A stretch of 64,000 nt of DNA from JAYVIQ01 sp043770215 (GCA_043770215.1 JAYVIQ010000106.1:1-64000), one strand, 5' to 3'; positions 36,301 to 44,177 are shown, numbered from the stretch's first letter. Program-made: numbers and translations. Notes: a model not told the origin generated them from the sequence alone.

Positions 36301-36694
36301 AGATTGGAAAATAAATACAGAAGAGGTTAAAACAGAAGGGAACAAACTCGTGTACACACCGCCAACTTTTGGAGAGTTTAAAATAAACGTGAAAGCAAAT
36401 TTTAAGACTTGTGAGTTTAATGATATGAGAACTGTTTTTTTACCTCAAATAAAAGTGCCAAACATTATTACACCTAATCAAGACAGCAAGAACGATGTTT
36501 TTAAAATAGAGGGGCTGGAAGCAGGTGGGAACTGGAGTCTTTTAATTGCCAACCGCTGGGGAAAAGAAGTTTTTGAAACAAATGCATATGACAACAAATG
36601 GGATGCCAACGCAGTATCTGCCGGAACGTATTTTTATGAACTCAAAGGACCAAATGGTGACAAATGCAAAGGATGGTTACAAGTTGTAAAATAA
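33350..36694 (+). CDS. T9SS type B sorting domain protein with DUF7948-type N-terminus and PKD domain
   Basis: Signal peptide at residues 1-20. FIENKGQWDEKIVFKSEL near 35-52 opens the DUF7948/SBBP-type N-terminal region found in many surface proteins of this phylum. Repeated segments such as FDSSGQNLIYATYIGG, LNSSGSDVIKSRYVGG and HHSLDSLVWSSYLGGRLPDA are SBBP-type beta-propeller repeats. A PKD domain (DYFWDFGDGTNT, then TIKHTYKKAGRYKVSLTT) lies near 815-855. The last 85 residues, VPNIITPNQDSKNDVFKIEG through LLIANRWGKEVFE and GTYFYELKG, are the type B T9SS sorting domain. At 1114 residues it is probably a large cell-surface adhesin-like protein. Confidence 0.92.
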   Translation: MQRAILFLLFSISFFTSTSQSEHNHSLDKSTNRFIENKGQWDEKIVFKSELANATILVSNRNLIYQIKENDLYNKYMADLHDGKFKQDSTYYYKSADILLEFEGADTAAKPRGKFANTEKRNYLLGNDSTKWGRNVLSYSDIEITNLYPNIDFNLYHSENSIKYEFEVAPNEDYTQIKLKFTGQESLEIAKNGDLLIHNAISDIIEDKPIAYQYIKGVYKEVTCKFKKIDIQTIGFEIGKNYNKRYPLIIDPQLIFSTASGSTADNWGNTACLDNKGNLYSGGTVFGTEFGVSGVPKENGFPTTFGAFQRKFQGGGTDIGILKFDSSGQNLIYATYIGGQFTEIPTSIITNDKQELFILGVTSSKDFPKAVNAFAGGKAFDPVGGYTFENGTDIIIIKLNSSGSDVIKSRYVGGPLNDGDNMKLPQFRRFPQNYLSVINYGDELRGEIIIDKEENIYVASSTNNGVYDFINEDRNQSTFFPTKNAFQPNFGGGFQDGVVFKVHHSLDSLVWSSYLGGRLPDAAYGLVLGKENSVYVTGICSSPIFNRNAKTYKPDFQGVYDGYVAKITPDGKSINAYTYLGTPNKDASYFIKNDEEENIYVLGQTFGNYGHFPSTIYSNKNEGLFVHKLGAKLDTSYFYTTIGDSLGDFRPNISPTAFLVNECGNIFISGWGGASNYIGSNTNRMEVTKNAFKNTTDGNDFYMAVYLKDMDSLLYATYFGVDGVAEHVDGGTSRFSDQGIVYQSVCAGCGDGGKPFVVYPTNSTGAYPQQNKSANCNNGVFKYDLSSLNAKIGVSDGCGPLTQYFVNQTDGGVDYFWDFGDGTNTLVFTKETIKHTYKKAGRYKVSLTTTDLTTCKRTDTDFEFVNVSDRLSPKIFADSVCKAEKIEWDKYADEDFVTYAWSPSTGLDNQAIKNPVITAPDNSIRYFITLKDALGCERKDTLDVFVPFFSSNLSASIVSSCQHLSIPKIELSSNYTSNFMPQNLDWKINTEEVKTEGNKLVYTPPTFGEFKINVKANFKTCEFNDMRTVFLPQIKVPNIITPNQDSKNDVFKIEGLEAGGNWSLLIANRWGKEVFETNAYDNKWDANAVSAGTYFYELKGPNGDKCKGWLQVVK

Positions 36695-37093
36695 CAATAT
36701 GTTTGAATGTATTTTAAAGTTCAGCATCAATTTTCTTAATAGGTATTTCATAAAAGCCAATGGGTATCTAAATTAGATAAATTTTTGTAATGCAATTGAT
36801 TTTAGATAAAGGGGACAAAACTAAAGTAATTTTAGAATGTAAAACGTTAATTCCGCTAAAAGGAATCAATGTTAATAGTGTAAGTAAGGGGATAAACTTT
36901 TTTAAACGGTTTCAAAAAAAACGATTCAATTTCATAAACTTATCCACAGAAAAAACCTTTGTTTTCTGTCTTGAATTGCTTTTAAAGCATTTTTTATGCT
37001 TTAGTGCGGCTTTAAAGTAGTACTATTTCCAAACAATTTTAGTACTATTCTCGTTAATTACTCAATTTACACCATTTAAAACGGAGGACTATT
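36695..37093. other. 399-base intergenic region upstream of the Hsp20 gene
   Basis: No convincing gene. A 76-codon frame at 36790-37020 lacks family resemblance and has the composition of non-coding DNA. A single perfect DnaA-box-like TTATCCACA occurs at 36940-36948 and is probably chance. A run of short TTTAAAGCATTTTTTATGC inverted motifs near 36980-37000 may form a weak hairpin. Confidence 0.5.
37083..37087 (+). promoter_or_regulatory. Canonical Shine-Dalgarno sequence of the Hsp20 gene
   Basis: GGAGG lies six bases before the ATG at 37094. Few other genes in the window carry such a motif; Bacteroidota generally do not use Shine-Dalgarno pairing. That makes it notable for this gene. Confidence 0.6.
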
Positions 37094-37498
37094 ATGAAAG
37101 CATTTACATACTTAGACACCAAATTCATTGCATTAAATGGCGACTTGGCAAATATAGTAAGTGGGGGGACAGCAATGTTGCAAAATAACTTATCTAAAAC
37201 GGATAAAAAATATCAAATACGTGCCAAATTACCAAGTTTTGATAACAGATTCTTAAGTGTTGAAATCATTGAAAATCAGTTGATAATTTCTGGGAGCGTG
37301 CAGACAATCAGCAAAACAGGCATTGTATTTAATCTCCCTTTTGCTTCCAGAGCTTTTGGAATACCAGAAAATGTAGAAAAAGATAAAATAGAAGTATTTG
37401 AAAAAGAAGGTTATTTAATTGTAGAAATGCCTGAGTCAGGTTCTAAAAAACCTAGAGACAGAAGAAATATAGATATTAATTTTGATGACGATTTTTGA
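37094..37498 (+). CDS. Hsp20/alpha-crystallin family small heat shock protein
   Basis: The 134-residue protein has the alpha-crystallin domain at about residues 38-115: YQIRAKLPSFDNRFLSVEII, QLIISGSVQTISKTGIVFNLPF, then IEVFEKEGYLIVEMP. It lacks a strong IxI tail motif and has an acidic C-terminus ending DDDF. Small heat shock proteins bind unfolded proteins in oligomers. It has a true Shine-Dalgarno, and a convergent J-domain gene lies next to it, though with no shared operon. Confidence 0.86.
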   Translation: MKAFTYLDTKFIALNGDLANIVSGGTAMLQNNLSKTDKKYQIRAKLPSFDNRFLSVEIIENQLIISGSVQTISKTGIVFNLPFASRAFGIPENVEKDKIEVFEKEGYLIVEMPESGSKKPRDRRNIDINFDDDF

Positions 37499-37536
37499 TA
37501 TTTTTACAAGATAAATTGCATCAAGTACTGAAATAA

Positions 37537-37571
37537 AAAACTTTGGGAGTATGATTAGCTCTCAAAGTTTT
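37537..37571. terminator. Bidirectional hairpin terminator between Hsp20 and J-domain genes
   Basis: AAAACTTTGGGAG at 37537-37549 pairs with CTCTCAAAGTTTT at 37559-37571 with one G-T pair and a nine-base loop. T tracts flank both sides. It lies between two convergent genes. Confidence 0.8.
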
Positions 37572-37601
37572 GCCTCATTTATTGAAAAGGCAGTCCATTT
37601 T

Positions 37602-38789
37602 TTAGGAATAAAAATAATACAAGTCTAACCCCAAAACTTTAAATGTTTGCATTTCTTCATTTGTCCATAAAATAGATTTTACTTTGTCTTTGTTGAAGTC
37701 TACACCAGTCAATTTTCTTAAAATTCCCCTTTGAGTTTCTTTTCTAATCATATTTTCTAACAATTCTTCTAGCATAAAAAGTTCATTTCTTTTAGTTCCA
37801 TTTTTGGATAGAGCTAGATATTGAAAAAGTGCGGGGATTACAAGAACATGACCTTGGCTTGTTGCCAAAATATCTCTATACAATGGTCCATAAATGGATT
37901 GCATGCCTTCTAAAAATTTAGGGACAATAACATAGATCAGATCTTCGGCAAGGTCATTTTTTTTATGTTTCAAAAGTACACTCATTAATCCAAATGCAAC
38001 CTCAAAAGATTCTATTTTTTGTTTTTTTAGGTATGTTACTCTTTCTTTTAATTGTTTTGAATCATTATTTATGAGTAATAAACAAATTATTTTTGTGCTG
38101 TTTTCATAGCTGATCTTATACCCATATTTTTTGGAGAATAGTTCTAATTGCCTGTATGCTGTTAGGCTTTCTTTATATCTTTTCACTTCAAATAACTGCA
38201 CTGCTTTTTTTTCTGTTTGTTTCAAAAGCGCGTCTTCGAGTTCTTTTATTAATGTGTAATTTCCTGAAAAAAGAGCTATGCTATCTAAGTTTTTAGAAGC
38301 TTCTACAAAGTTTTCTTTTTTGGTGTATAGTATTGTTTTGCTTTTTAAATGCTGATTTATTTTTGCCAATTGCTCTATACTAGTTATGTTTTGGGGTTTA
38401 AAATGACTTAGGGCAAGTATGGCTATAAACATAAGAATCATAACAAAAGAAACTTTTATGTATACTTTTTGAAATTCAGTGAATACAATTTTCACCTCTT
38501 TTTTTCTTGTCCACTGATGATTCTTTTTATTGGGTGGTTGGTTAGGGGTGTTGTATGCGGATATTGGTTGTTGAGTACCATATTTCAGAAACGCATCATA
38601 CTTTTGTTTAGCAATAGGATTATTTAAAACTTGGTAAGCATTATTCAACTCTTTAAATGCGTTTTCAAAAAGAGCAGATCCTCCATTTTTGTCTGGATGA
38701 TATTTCATAGCCAATACCCTAAATGCTTTCTGTACATCTTTTGCATCAGAAAAAATAGGTAAGCCTAATGTTTGGTAATGATTGCTCAC
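37602..38789 (-). CDS. Membrane-anchored J-domain (DnaJ) protein with helical repeats
   Basis: Residues 3-68 form a J domain: YQTLGL, AFRVLAMKYHPDKN with the HPD motif at 31-33, and LNNAYQVLNNPIAKQKYD. This stimulates an Hsp70. The Cys-rich and substrate-binding domains of true DnaJ are absent. A membrane segment (MILMFIAILALSHF) follows at about 115-131, and the C-terminal 260 residues are helical with TPR-like spacing, predicted outside the cytoplasm. It could recruit DnaK to the membrane. The exact client is unknown. Convergent with the Hsp20 gene. Confidence 0.88.
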   Translation of the reverse strand: MSNHYQTLGLPIFSDAKDVQKAFRVLAMKYHPDKNGGSALFENAFKELNNAYQVLNNPIAKQKYDAFLKYGTQQPISAYNTPNQPPNKKNHQWTRKKEVKIVFTEFQKVYIKVSFVMILMFIAILALSHFKPQNITSIEQLAKINQHLKSKTILYTKKENFVEASKNLDSIALFSGNYTLIKELEDALLKQTEKKAVQLFEVKRYKESLTAYRQLELFSKKYGYKISYENSTKIICLLLINNDSKQLKERVTYLKKQKIESFEVAFGLMSVLLKHKKNDLAEDLIYVIVPKFLEGMQSIYGPLYRDILATSQGHVLVIPALFQYLALSKNGTKRNELFMLEELLENMIRKETQRGILRKLTGVDFNKDKVKSILWTNEEMQTFKVLGLDLYYFYS

Positions 38790-39593
38790 TTTGAGTAACT
38801 ATTAATTATATTTTTTTCATTTATTCTAAAAATTCATTTTTTTTGAAACTATATTTCTGAATTTAGTGGTGAATTTATATAGATTCTAGAATTTTTATAT
38901 ATGTGTGTTCTACCAATTATAGAGTATTTTATTACCGAAGTTGGCATAGTATAAATTTAATTAAAATTTTAATAATCAATAGAATATAAAATATTTTGTG
39001 AATATCCGCAATGATACCAGCACCTATTATTTTTTTGCGAAAAGGATCAAAGCGGAGCTCTTTTTTGCTTTTTCAGCAAAAAAAGCGAGAGCGTAGAGCC
39101 TGACCCGATAGGGTTTCGTCCAAAATCACTAATCAATTCCACTACTAGTACAATAACGGATATTCATAAAATATTTTTAACTTTTTTATTTTACAAACAA
39201 AGTGAACTTTTATATACACTTTTCTGCTAGAAGTTTTTTTTAATACCTGCGGAAGAAGTTACAAATTATAACCGAATGTACTTTTATCAAATTAAGATAT
39301 ACTGTTTTGTTAAAACTGTATAAAAAGTGGGTTTTCGAGCTATTTTTTTTGTAAAAATCCAACGTTGGGGCTTTAGTGATGTAGCACGCTAAACCGATAA
39401 TTTTACTTTAAATTCATAACTTCTTCTATTCATTTAGAATACAATATCCAATTGGAATCATTTTAGTATCCGGAGATCTGTTTGGGCTAACAATCTCTGT
39501 ACGTATAGGAAAAAAATTCTAAAAGATTTATGTCTTTAAGTATTTGTAAAATTTGAGCTTCTATGTCTTTAGCTAGGTAAGTAAATGAGTAAA
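38790..39593. other. 804-base intergenic region with a dispersed repeat and a GC-richer patch
   Basis: The largest gap in the window. The left part is AT-rich; copy 2 of the terminal-inverted-repeat element occupies 38999-39166. From about 39355 to 39400 a GC-richer patch stands out, with the perfect palindrome CCAACGTTGG at 39359-39368 and a possible small hairpin pairing TTTAG with CTAAA at 39372-39393. No open frame of note and no recognised RNA gene. Confidence 0.6.
38999..39166. repeat. Dispersed terminal-inverted-repeat element, long copy
   Basis: A 168-base non-coding unit with perfect 10-base ends TGAATATCCG and CGGATATTCA, extending imperfectly to about 22 bases. Beyond the ends, ATAAAATATTTT occurs on both sides (38986-38997 and 39166-39177), a possible target-site duplication. 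The interior includes a hairpin CTTTTTTGC..GCAAAAAAAG and GCGAGAGCG that copy 1 lacks. The remainder aligns well with 29396-29515. No coding capacity, so any mobility would be in trans. Confidence 0.8.
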
Positions 39594-39941
39594 TTATTTT
39601 TTAACGCTCATATGAAGGACATAATTTAAAATAAGTTTTTCATCATCTGGACTAAGCTTTGGAGAAGATGCATTCACTTTTTTCACCATTCTAGGAACAA
39701 TGCGTCTCCATTCAGATTCCGGTTCGCTTTCTGGGTTTTTTAGTCCATGACATGAGCCACAGTTTTGGGTATACAACAATTTCCCTTCAAGTATTTCAGT
39801 AGTTAGGGTATCTAAACTGAGTTGTTCTGCCACAACTTCTTTTTCATCTGCCGTATTTTTTTTGGCGTTTAACGTTGTTTTTTTTGCAGCGCAAGCACAA
39901 CAAACAAGAGTTGCTATAATGATTGTTATTTTTTTTAACAT
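39594..39941 (-). CDS. Small c-type cytochrome lipoprotein
   Basis: A lipoprotein signal with acylated Cys near residue 15-17 (IIIATLVCCACAA) precedes an acidic linker and one heme-binding motif, CGSCH at residues 61-65, with a possible Met ligand in RRIVPRMVKKV or VLHMSVKK. The 115-residue protein is a monoheme cytochrome c attached to a membrane on the periplasmic side. No oxidase or reductase partner gene is adjacent. The physiological partner is unknown. Confidence 0.87.
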   Translation of the reverse strand: MLKKITIIIATLVCCACAAKKTTLNAKKNTADEKEVVAEQLSLDTLTTEILEGKLLYTQNCGSCHGLKNPESEPESEWRRIVPRMVKKVNASSPKLSPDDEKLILNYVLHMSVKK

Positions 39942-40118
39942 TTACTTAATTTCTAGTTACAATTTCTACTCTAATAAACTTACAAAAAAATATCAAAATA
40001 TCAAGTCAGAAAACGAACAAACATTTGAACAACACAACCATAGAGCACCTTGTTTGTATTAAATACATTTAATTTATATTTCTTAAAACTAAATCAATTT
40101 ATACGTCATAAAAGGTAT

Positions 40119-41654
40119 CTATTCCCCTTTTTTCAACACAATTCTAAATGTAACCCCCTTGCCTAATTGGCTTTGTTTTACAAAAATATTACCCTTATGG
40201 TACTCATTTACAATTCTTTTAACTAGTGTAAGCCCTAATCCCCAACCTCTTTTTTTAGTTGTATAGCCAGGCTTAAATATTTCTTCTTGCTTGTTTTTTG
40301 GTATGCCTTTTCCTGTGTCTGAAACATCTAACACTATCTTACCATCTATTTCTTGAATGATAAAAGTCAGTGAACCTACTCCATCCATGGCATCTACAGC
40401 ATTTTTGCTTAAGTTTTCTATGACCCATCCAAAAAGCGGTACATTTATCATTGCAAGTGGTTTTTCTACATGGCATTCAGCATGAAAAGCAACCTTTTTA
40501 GAGATTCTTTTTTTTAGATATTCTATAGATTCTGTCACTAGTTCCAGCAAATTCTGAGAGGTCAAATCTGGTTCTGAGCCAATCTTAGAAAAACGATCTG
40601 TAATTATTTCAAGTCTAGAAATATCTCTCTGCATTTCTGCTAAAAGGGGTTCGTTTTCATAGTTCATTTTTAGTAACTCTATCCAAGCCATAAGAGAAGA
40701 GATTGGGGTACCCAACTGATGAGCCGTTTCTTTGGACATACCTACCCAAACTTGATTTTGTTCTGCTTTTCTAGAGCTTGAAAACAAATGGTAGGCAATA
40801 AAAATAAATAAACCTATGATTAAAAATTGAACAAAAGGATAATACTTTAATTGCTTTAATAGAAATGATTTTTTGTAAAAAATATAATTCACAGACCCAT
40901 CTTTTAGTTCTACTTTTATAGGCTCATTCTCTGCCCTCATTGTAGAAATTTGTTCTAATAGTTCTTCTCTGGTAAAATTATTTCCGTCCTCTTTTGTGCC
41001 GCCCAACACGTTAGACTCTAAATTACTGTAATGCAATATTTTCTTTTGGGAGCTATCTGTATACACAACCGGTACCGAAGCAGAATTAAGCAATATCTCG
41101 TCTAAAAAAGAGGCTAACATTTCGTCTAAAACATACCTTAGTTGCTCAAATAATTTAGAATCTTTATAATACAAATAATTTTTAGTCCCATCATGTAAGA
41201 CAATCTCTACAGCTGGGTTGGTTTTTTTCATTTCCAACAACTGTTGCTGTATATATTTTGAATTCTGTGATTTTGTAGGGTCCAAATTTCTATGCTGATA
41301 CACCCCTTTTTTTAATTCTAAAATAACAGGAACGGTTTCATTGCTTTTTACTATTTCTAACAAAAAACTCACATCTCCAGAACTAGGAGCATTTACAAGA
41401 TACTGAACGCTTTTAGCCCATAGTTCGCTTTTTTTTCTTTCTTCTGTACTGAATTTTGTAAATAAATCGTTTGCAAATCTTACCAACTCCGCTTTTTCTG
41501 TCACAGTTTTGGCCCAAAGAGTTATTTTTCTTTCCTCTTCTCTAGAAACTTTATCTACTAAAAAATTGGTGTATGCCATAGAAAAACCTATGATAATAAG
41601 GGCAGAAACAAACAATACAAGCTTCCAGCGCTGTTTTTTAGAATATATATTCAT
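40119..41654 (-). CDS. Sensor histidine kinase
   Basis: Two membrane segments, at about residues 11-31 and 273-292, enclose a 240-residue periplasmic sensor domain with no recognised fold. The dimerisation helix ETAHQLGTPISSLMAW has the phospho-acceptor His near 312. The GHKL ATPase domain follows: NLSKNAVDAM (N box), DVSDTGKGIPKN (G1) and GWGLGLTLVKRIVNEYHKG (G2). The periplasmic region contains KDGSVNYIFYKKS- and HDGTKNYLYYKDS-like duplicated segments (near 153 and 249). No response regulator gene is adjacent. It is divergent from hemA. Confidence 0.94.
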   Translation of the reverse strand: MNIYSKKQRWKLVLFVSALIIIGFSMAYTNFLVDKVSREEERKITLWAKTVTEKAELVRFANDLFTKFSTEERKKSELWAKSVQYLVNAPSSGDVSFLLEIVKSNETVPVILELKKGVYQHRNLDPTKSQNSKYIQQQLLEMKKTNPAVEIVLHDGTKNYLYYKDSKLFEQLRYVLDEMLASFLDEILLNSASVPVVYTDSSQKKILHYSNLESNVLGGTKEDGNNFTREELLEQISTMRAENEPIKVELKDGSVNYIFYKKSFLLKQLKYYPFVQFLIIGLFIFIAYHLFSSSRKAEQNQVWVGMSKETAHQLGTPISSLMAWIELLKMNYENEPLLAEMQRDISRLEIITDRFSKIGSEPDLTSQNLLELVTESIEYLKKRISKKVAFHAECHVEKPLAMINVPLFGWVIENLSKNAVDAMDGVGSLTFIIQEIDGKIVLDVSDTGKGIPKNKQEEIFKPGYTTKKRGWGLGLTLVKRIVNEYHKGNIFVKQSQLGKGVTFRIVLKKGE

Positions 41655-41761
41655 CTATTTTTTAAGTGCTTGTTATTTGTAATTTGTATAAATAAACAAT
41701 ACTTGACATATGTCAGTTCTAAGTTAACGCTTTCCTTCTTATTTTTACATGCTGAATAGAA

Positions 41762-43021
41762 ATGGACATACAATTTAAGTACATCGGAGCATCATACCAA
41801 AAGGCTAATATTAGTCTTAGGGAATCTATTTCACTTAACGAAAAAGAGTGTTTAGAACTTATGTTGAGTATAAAAGATTTTTGTAATTGTCCTGAAATAC
41901 TCATCATTTCTACTTGCAATAGAACTGGTATTTATTACAACCATGAAAAAGATTTAAGTGATTCAATTCTGAAGCTTTTAGGAATTAAAAAAGGTATTTC
42001 TTCTATTTTAGACCAAAAAGATAGCTTTGTTTCTATTACTGATCATAAGCAAACTGTTCAGCAATTATTTAGAGTTAGCATGGGGCTAGAGTCTCAAGTT
42101 ATTGGTGATTTGCAAATTTCTAATCAGTTTAAAAAAGCATATCAACTAAGCGCTAGTAATGATTTGTGTGGTCCCTTTGTACACAGACTTTTGCATAGTG
42201 TTTTTTTTACAAATAAAAGAGTAGCCCAAGAGACTTCTTATAGAGATGGAACAGCCTCTGTAAGTTATGCAGCAGTAGAATTAATAGAAGATTTTGCACT
42301 TAATTTTATAGACTCTAAAGTTCTAATCGTTGGATTAGGCGAAATGGGAGAAGATGTAGCCAAAAATTTAAAGGATACAAATTTATCTATCACCTTATGC
42401 AATAGAACACATTCCACAGCTGTTGAATTAGCAAATGAGTTGGGTTTTGCTGTTTTGAACTATGATTTACTTACAGAAAATGTAGCTAATTTTGATATTA
42501 TTTTAAGTGCAGCACAAGTTTCTGAACCAATCATAAACGCATCAGATTTTCAAAATTTTACATTTGGACTTAAATACTTAATAGATTTAAGCATACCTAG
42601 AAGTATAGATCCAGACATTTCTAAAATACCTGGAACATTATTGTACAACATAGATAACATAAAAAACCAGACAGAAGAAACCATACAAAAGAGATTGGCT
42701 GCTGTACCAATTGTAGAAAAAATTATTTTGGAAGCAATAGAAGAGTTTGATAATTGGGAGCAGGAAATGGAAGTTTCTCCAACCATAAACAAATTAAAAA
42801 ATGCCTTAGAGGATATTAGAAAAGAAGAAATTACAAGATATCTAAAAAACATAGACACCGCTAGTCTAGAAGTAATAGAAAACATTACTAGAGGCATGAT
42901 GCAGAAAATTATAAAGTTACCTGTAATGCAACTTAAAGCAGCCTGTAAACGAGGTGAAGCAGAAACATTGATTGATGTTTTAAACGATCTTTTTAATCTC
43001 GAAAAAGATACCGTTAAATAA
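41762..43021 (+). CDS. hemA: Glutamyl-tRNA reductase
   Basis: First committed step of C5 tetrapyrrole synthesis, reducing glutamyl-tRNA to glutamate-1-semialdehyde with NADPH. The catalytic Cys52 lies in IISTCNRTGIYY. LESQVIGDLQISNQFKKAY matches the family, VLIVGLGEMGEDVAKNL is the NADPH-binding Rossmann motif, and CNRTHSTAVELANELG follows. The 419-residue length is normal, and the helical dimerisation domain is at the C-terminus. Divergent from the sensor kinase, with a perfect 12-base palindrome between them. Expressed singly here; other hem genes are not in the window. Confidence 0.95.
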   Translation: MDIQFKYIGASYQKANISLRESISLNEKECLELMLSIKDFCNCPEILIISTCNRTGIYYNHEKDLSDSILKLLGIKKGISSILDQKDSFVSITDHKQTVQQLFRVSMGLESQVIGDLQISNQFKKAYQLSASNDLCGPFVHRLLHSVFFTNKRVAQETSYRDGTASVSYAAVELIEDFALNFIDSKVLIVGLGEMGEDVAKNLKDTNLSITLCNRTHSTAVELANELGFAVLNYDLLTENVANFDIILSAAQVSEPIINASDFQNFTFGLKYLIDLSIPRSIDPDISKIPGTLLYNIDNIKNQTEETIQKRLAAVPIVEKIILEAIEEFDNWEQEMEVSPTINKLKNALEDIRKEEITRYLKNIDTASLEVIENITRGMMQKIIKLPVMQLKAACKRGEAETLIDVLNDLFNLEKDTVK

Positions 43022-43521
43022 ATTTAAGCTTTATTTTTTTGAGACTTTGCCCTAAAATTTATTTGTTACATTTTATTTTTTGCATTTAATTTTCATTAAA
43101 ATAAGACACGATTTTATATATTTTTTTTTAATCGCACTCTCTATTTTCTTTTGTATTCTAATTACCAAAGTGTCTTTATTAATACAATTTTTAGCTGAGC
43201 TAAGAGAACTGCATAGATAGACTCTTTAGTACTAATTACCGCTAAAGGCACCTCATTGTATTAGGAAACAGGATTTATAGAACCAAAGACCTCAACACTA
43301 TTAAGAGAAAATGCTTTTGAAAATGACAGAGTATTGGGTTTTAAAAAATAAAAAATCAACCTAATTTTTTTTTATACTGAGCTATATTATTAAAAATCTC
43401 AAGTTTAGTTCTAAACTATTATTGACTATAATATAAATTTTGCAAAAATATCTGTAACGTTTTTTAAAAGCTGTATCATCTTTGTGAATTTAAAAAACAA
43501 TTAAAAACAAAACGTAAAATT
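43022..43521. other. 500-base intergenic region
   Basis: Between hemA and a lipoprotein gene. No RNA gene or terminator was recognised. A 28-codon frame without a start (43268-43351) reads like protein (TGFIEPKTSTLLRENAFEND) but is bounded by stops and may be a coding remnant or chance. Confidence 0.45.
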
Positions 43522-44016
43522 ATGAAAAAGATCATTGTAACAATCGGCCTAGTAACATCACTTATGTTTGGATTTATAGCATGTGATAAGAGTGAACAAG
43601 TAGCACCAATTACAAAAGAAAGTCGTTTAAAAGAAGCTAAAAAATTACTTACTGCTCATAAGTGGAATCTAACCACAGTGAATTATTATGATTCGTTAGG
43701 CGTTAATAAAACTGAAAATGTACAAGAGGATACTTGCTCAAAATTTATATCTGATATTACTTTTGATGTAAATGGTAATTTAAATGGTGGTTCGAAGTGC
43801 AAAGAAAAAGTTGAATTAAATGGGATAGTTGGTACGTATAAAGTTTTTATAGATGACAAATCTAATATTATGTTGGATTGGAAGGAAGATTATGGTAAAA
43901 ATGGTTTTTTATCCGATGCAACACTGATGAAAGTTAAAGTGCTTACAGATAGCACAATACAACTTGAGGCCTATGATTCAGAGTTTGGTCCAACCATAAT
44001 GAACGGTGTTAAATAA
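43522..44016 (+). CDS. Lipocalin-like lipoprotein of unknown function
   Basis: KKIIVTIGLVTSLMFGFIAC is a lipoprotein signal with Cys near residue 21. The mature protein contains LLTAHKWNLTTVNYYDSLG and KFISDITFDVNGNLNGG, the KW-x2-T pattern plus DITFDxNG seen in the small lipocalin-like lipoproteins of this phylum. The 164-residue length fits. Followed by a hairpin terminator, so it is its own transcription unit. Ligand unknown. Confidence 0.8.
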   Translation: MKKIIVTIGLVTSLMFGFIACDKSEQVAPITKESRLKEAKKLLTAHKWNLTTVNYYDSLGVNKTENVQEDTCSKFISDITFDVNGNLNGGSKCKEKVELNGIVGTYKVFIDDKSNIMLDWKEDYGKNGFLSDATLMKVKVLTDSTIQLEAYDSEFGPTIMNGVK

Positions 44017-44034
44017 ATAGGTTCATGATAGATT

Positions 44035-44076
44035 CTAGAGGCGCCTTTCAAATAAAAATTGAATAGGCGCTCCTAG
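44035..44076 (+). terminator. Hairpin terminator after lipoprotein gene
   Basis: CTAGAGGCGCCTTTCAA at 44035-44051 pairs with TTGAATAGGCGCTCCTAG at 44059-44076 with a few mismatches and a seven-base A-rich loop. It sits 19 bases after the stop and is GC-rich for this genome. Confidence 0.65.
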
Positions 44077-44149
44077 TATTTAGTATTAAATGTAAAGTGT
44101 GCTTATATTTATATGCTTTTTATGAATGTTACTAAAAAAATAACTTTGT

Positions 44150-44157
44150 TAAATTTG
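44150..44157 (+). promoter_or_regulatory. -7 promoter element for the sigma factor operon
   Basis: TAAATTTG matches TAnnTTTG, 20 bases before the ATG at 44178. An overlapping TAACTTTG lies at 44141-44148, giving two candidate elements. Confidence 0.5.
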
Positions 44158-44177
44158 TACAAAAAGAGTATTTGTTC

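Noticed and set aside
36940..36948. Perfect DnaA-box-like TTATCCACA
   Set aside because: A single copy without other origin features (no dnaA/dnaN, no box cluster) is expected by chance in this length.
36790..37020. 76-codon plus-strand frame between the large T9SS gene and Hsp20
   Set aside because: Its composition (Phe, Lys, Leu, Asn) is what AT-rich intergenic DNA encodes; no signal, domain or neighbour coupling.
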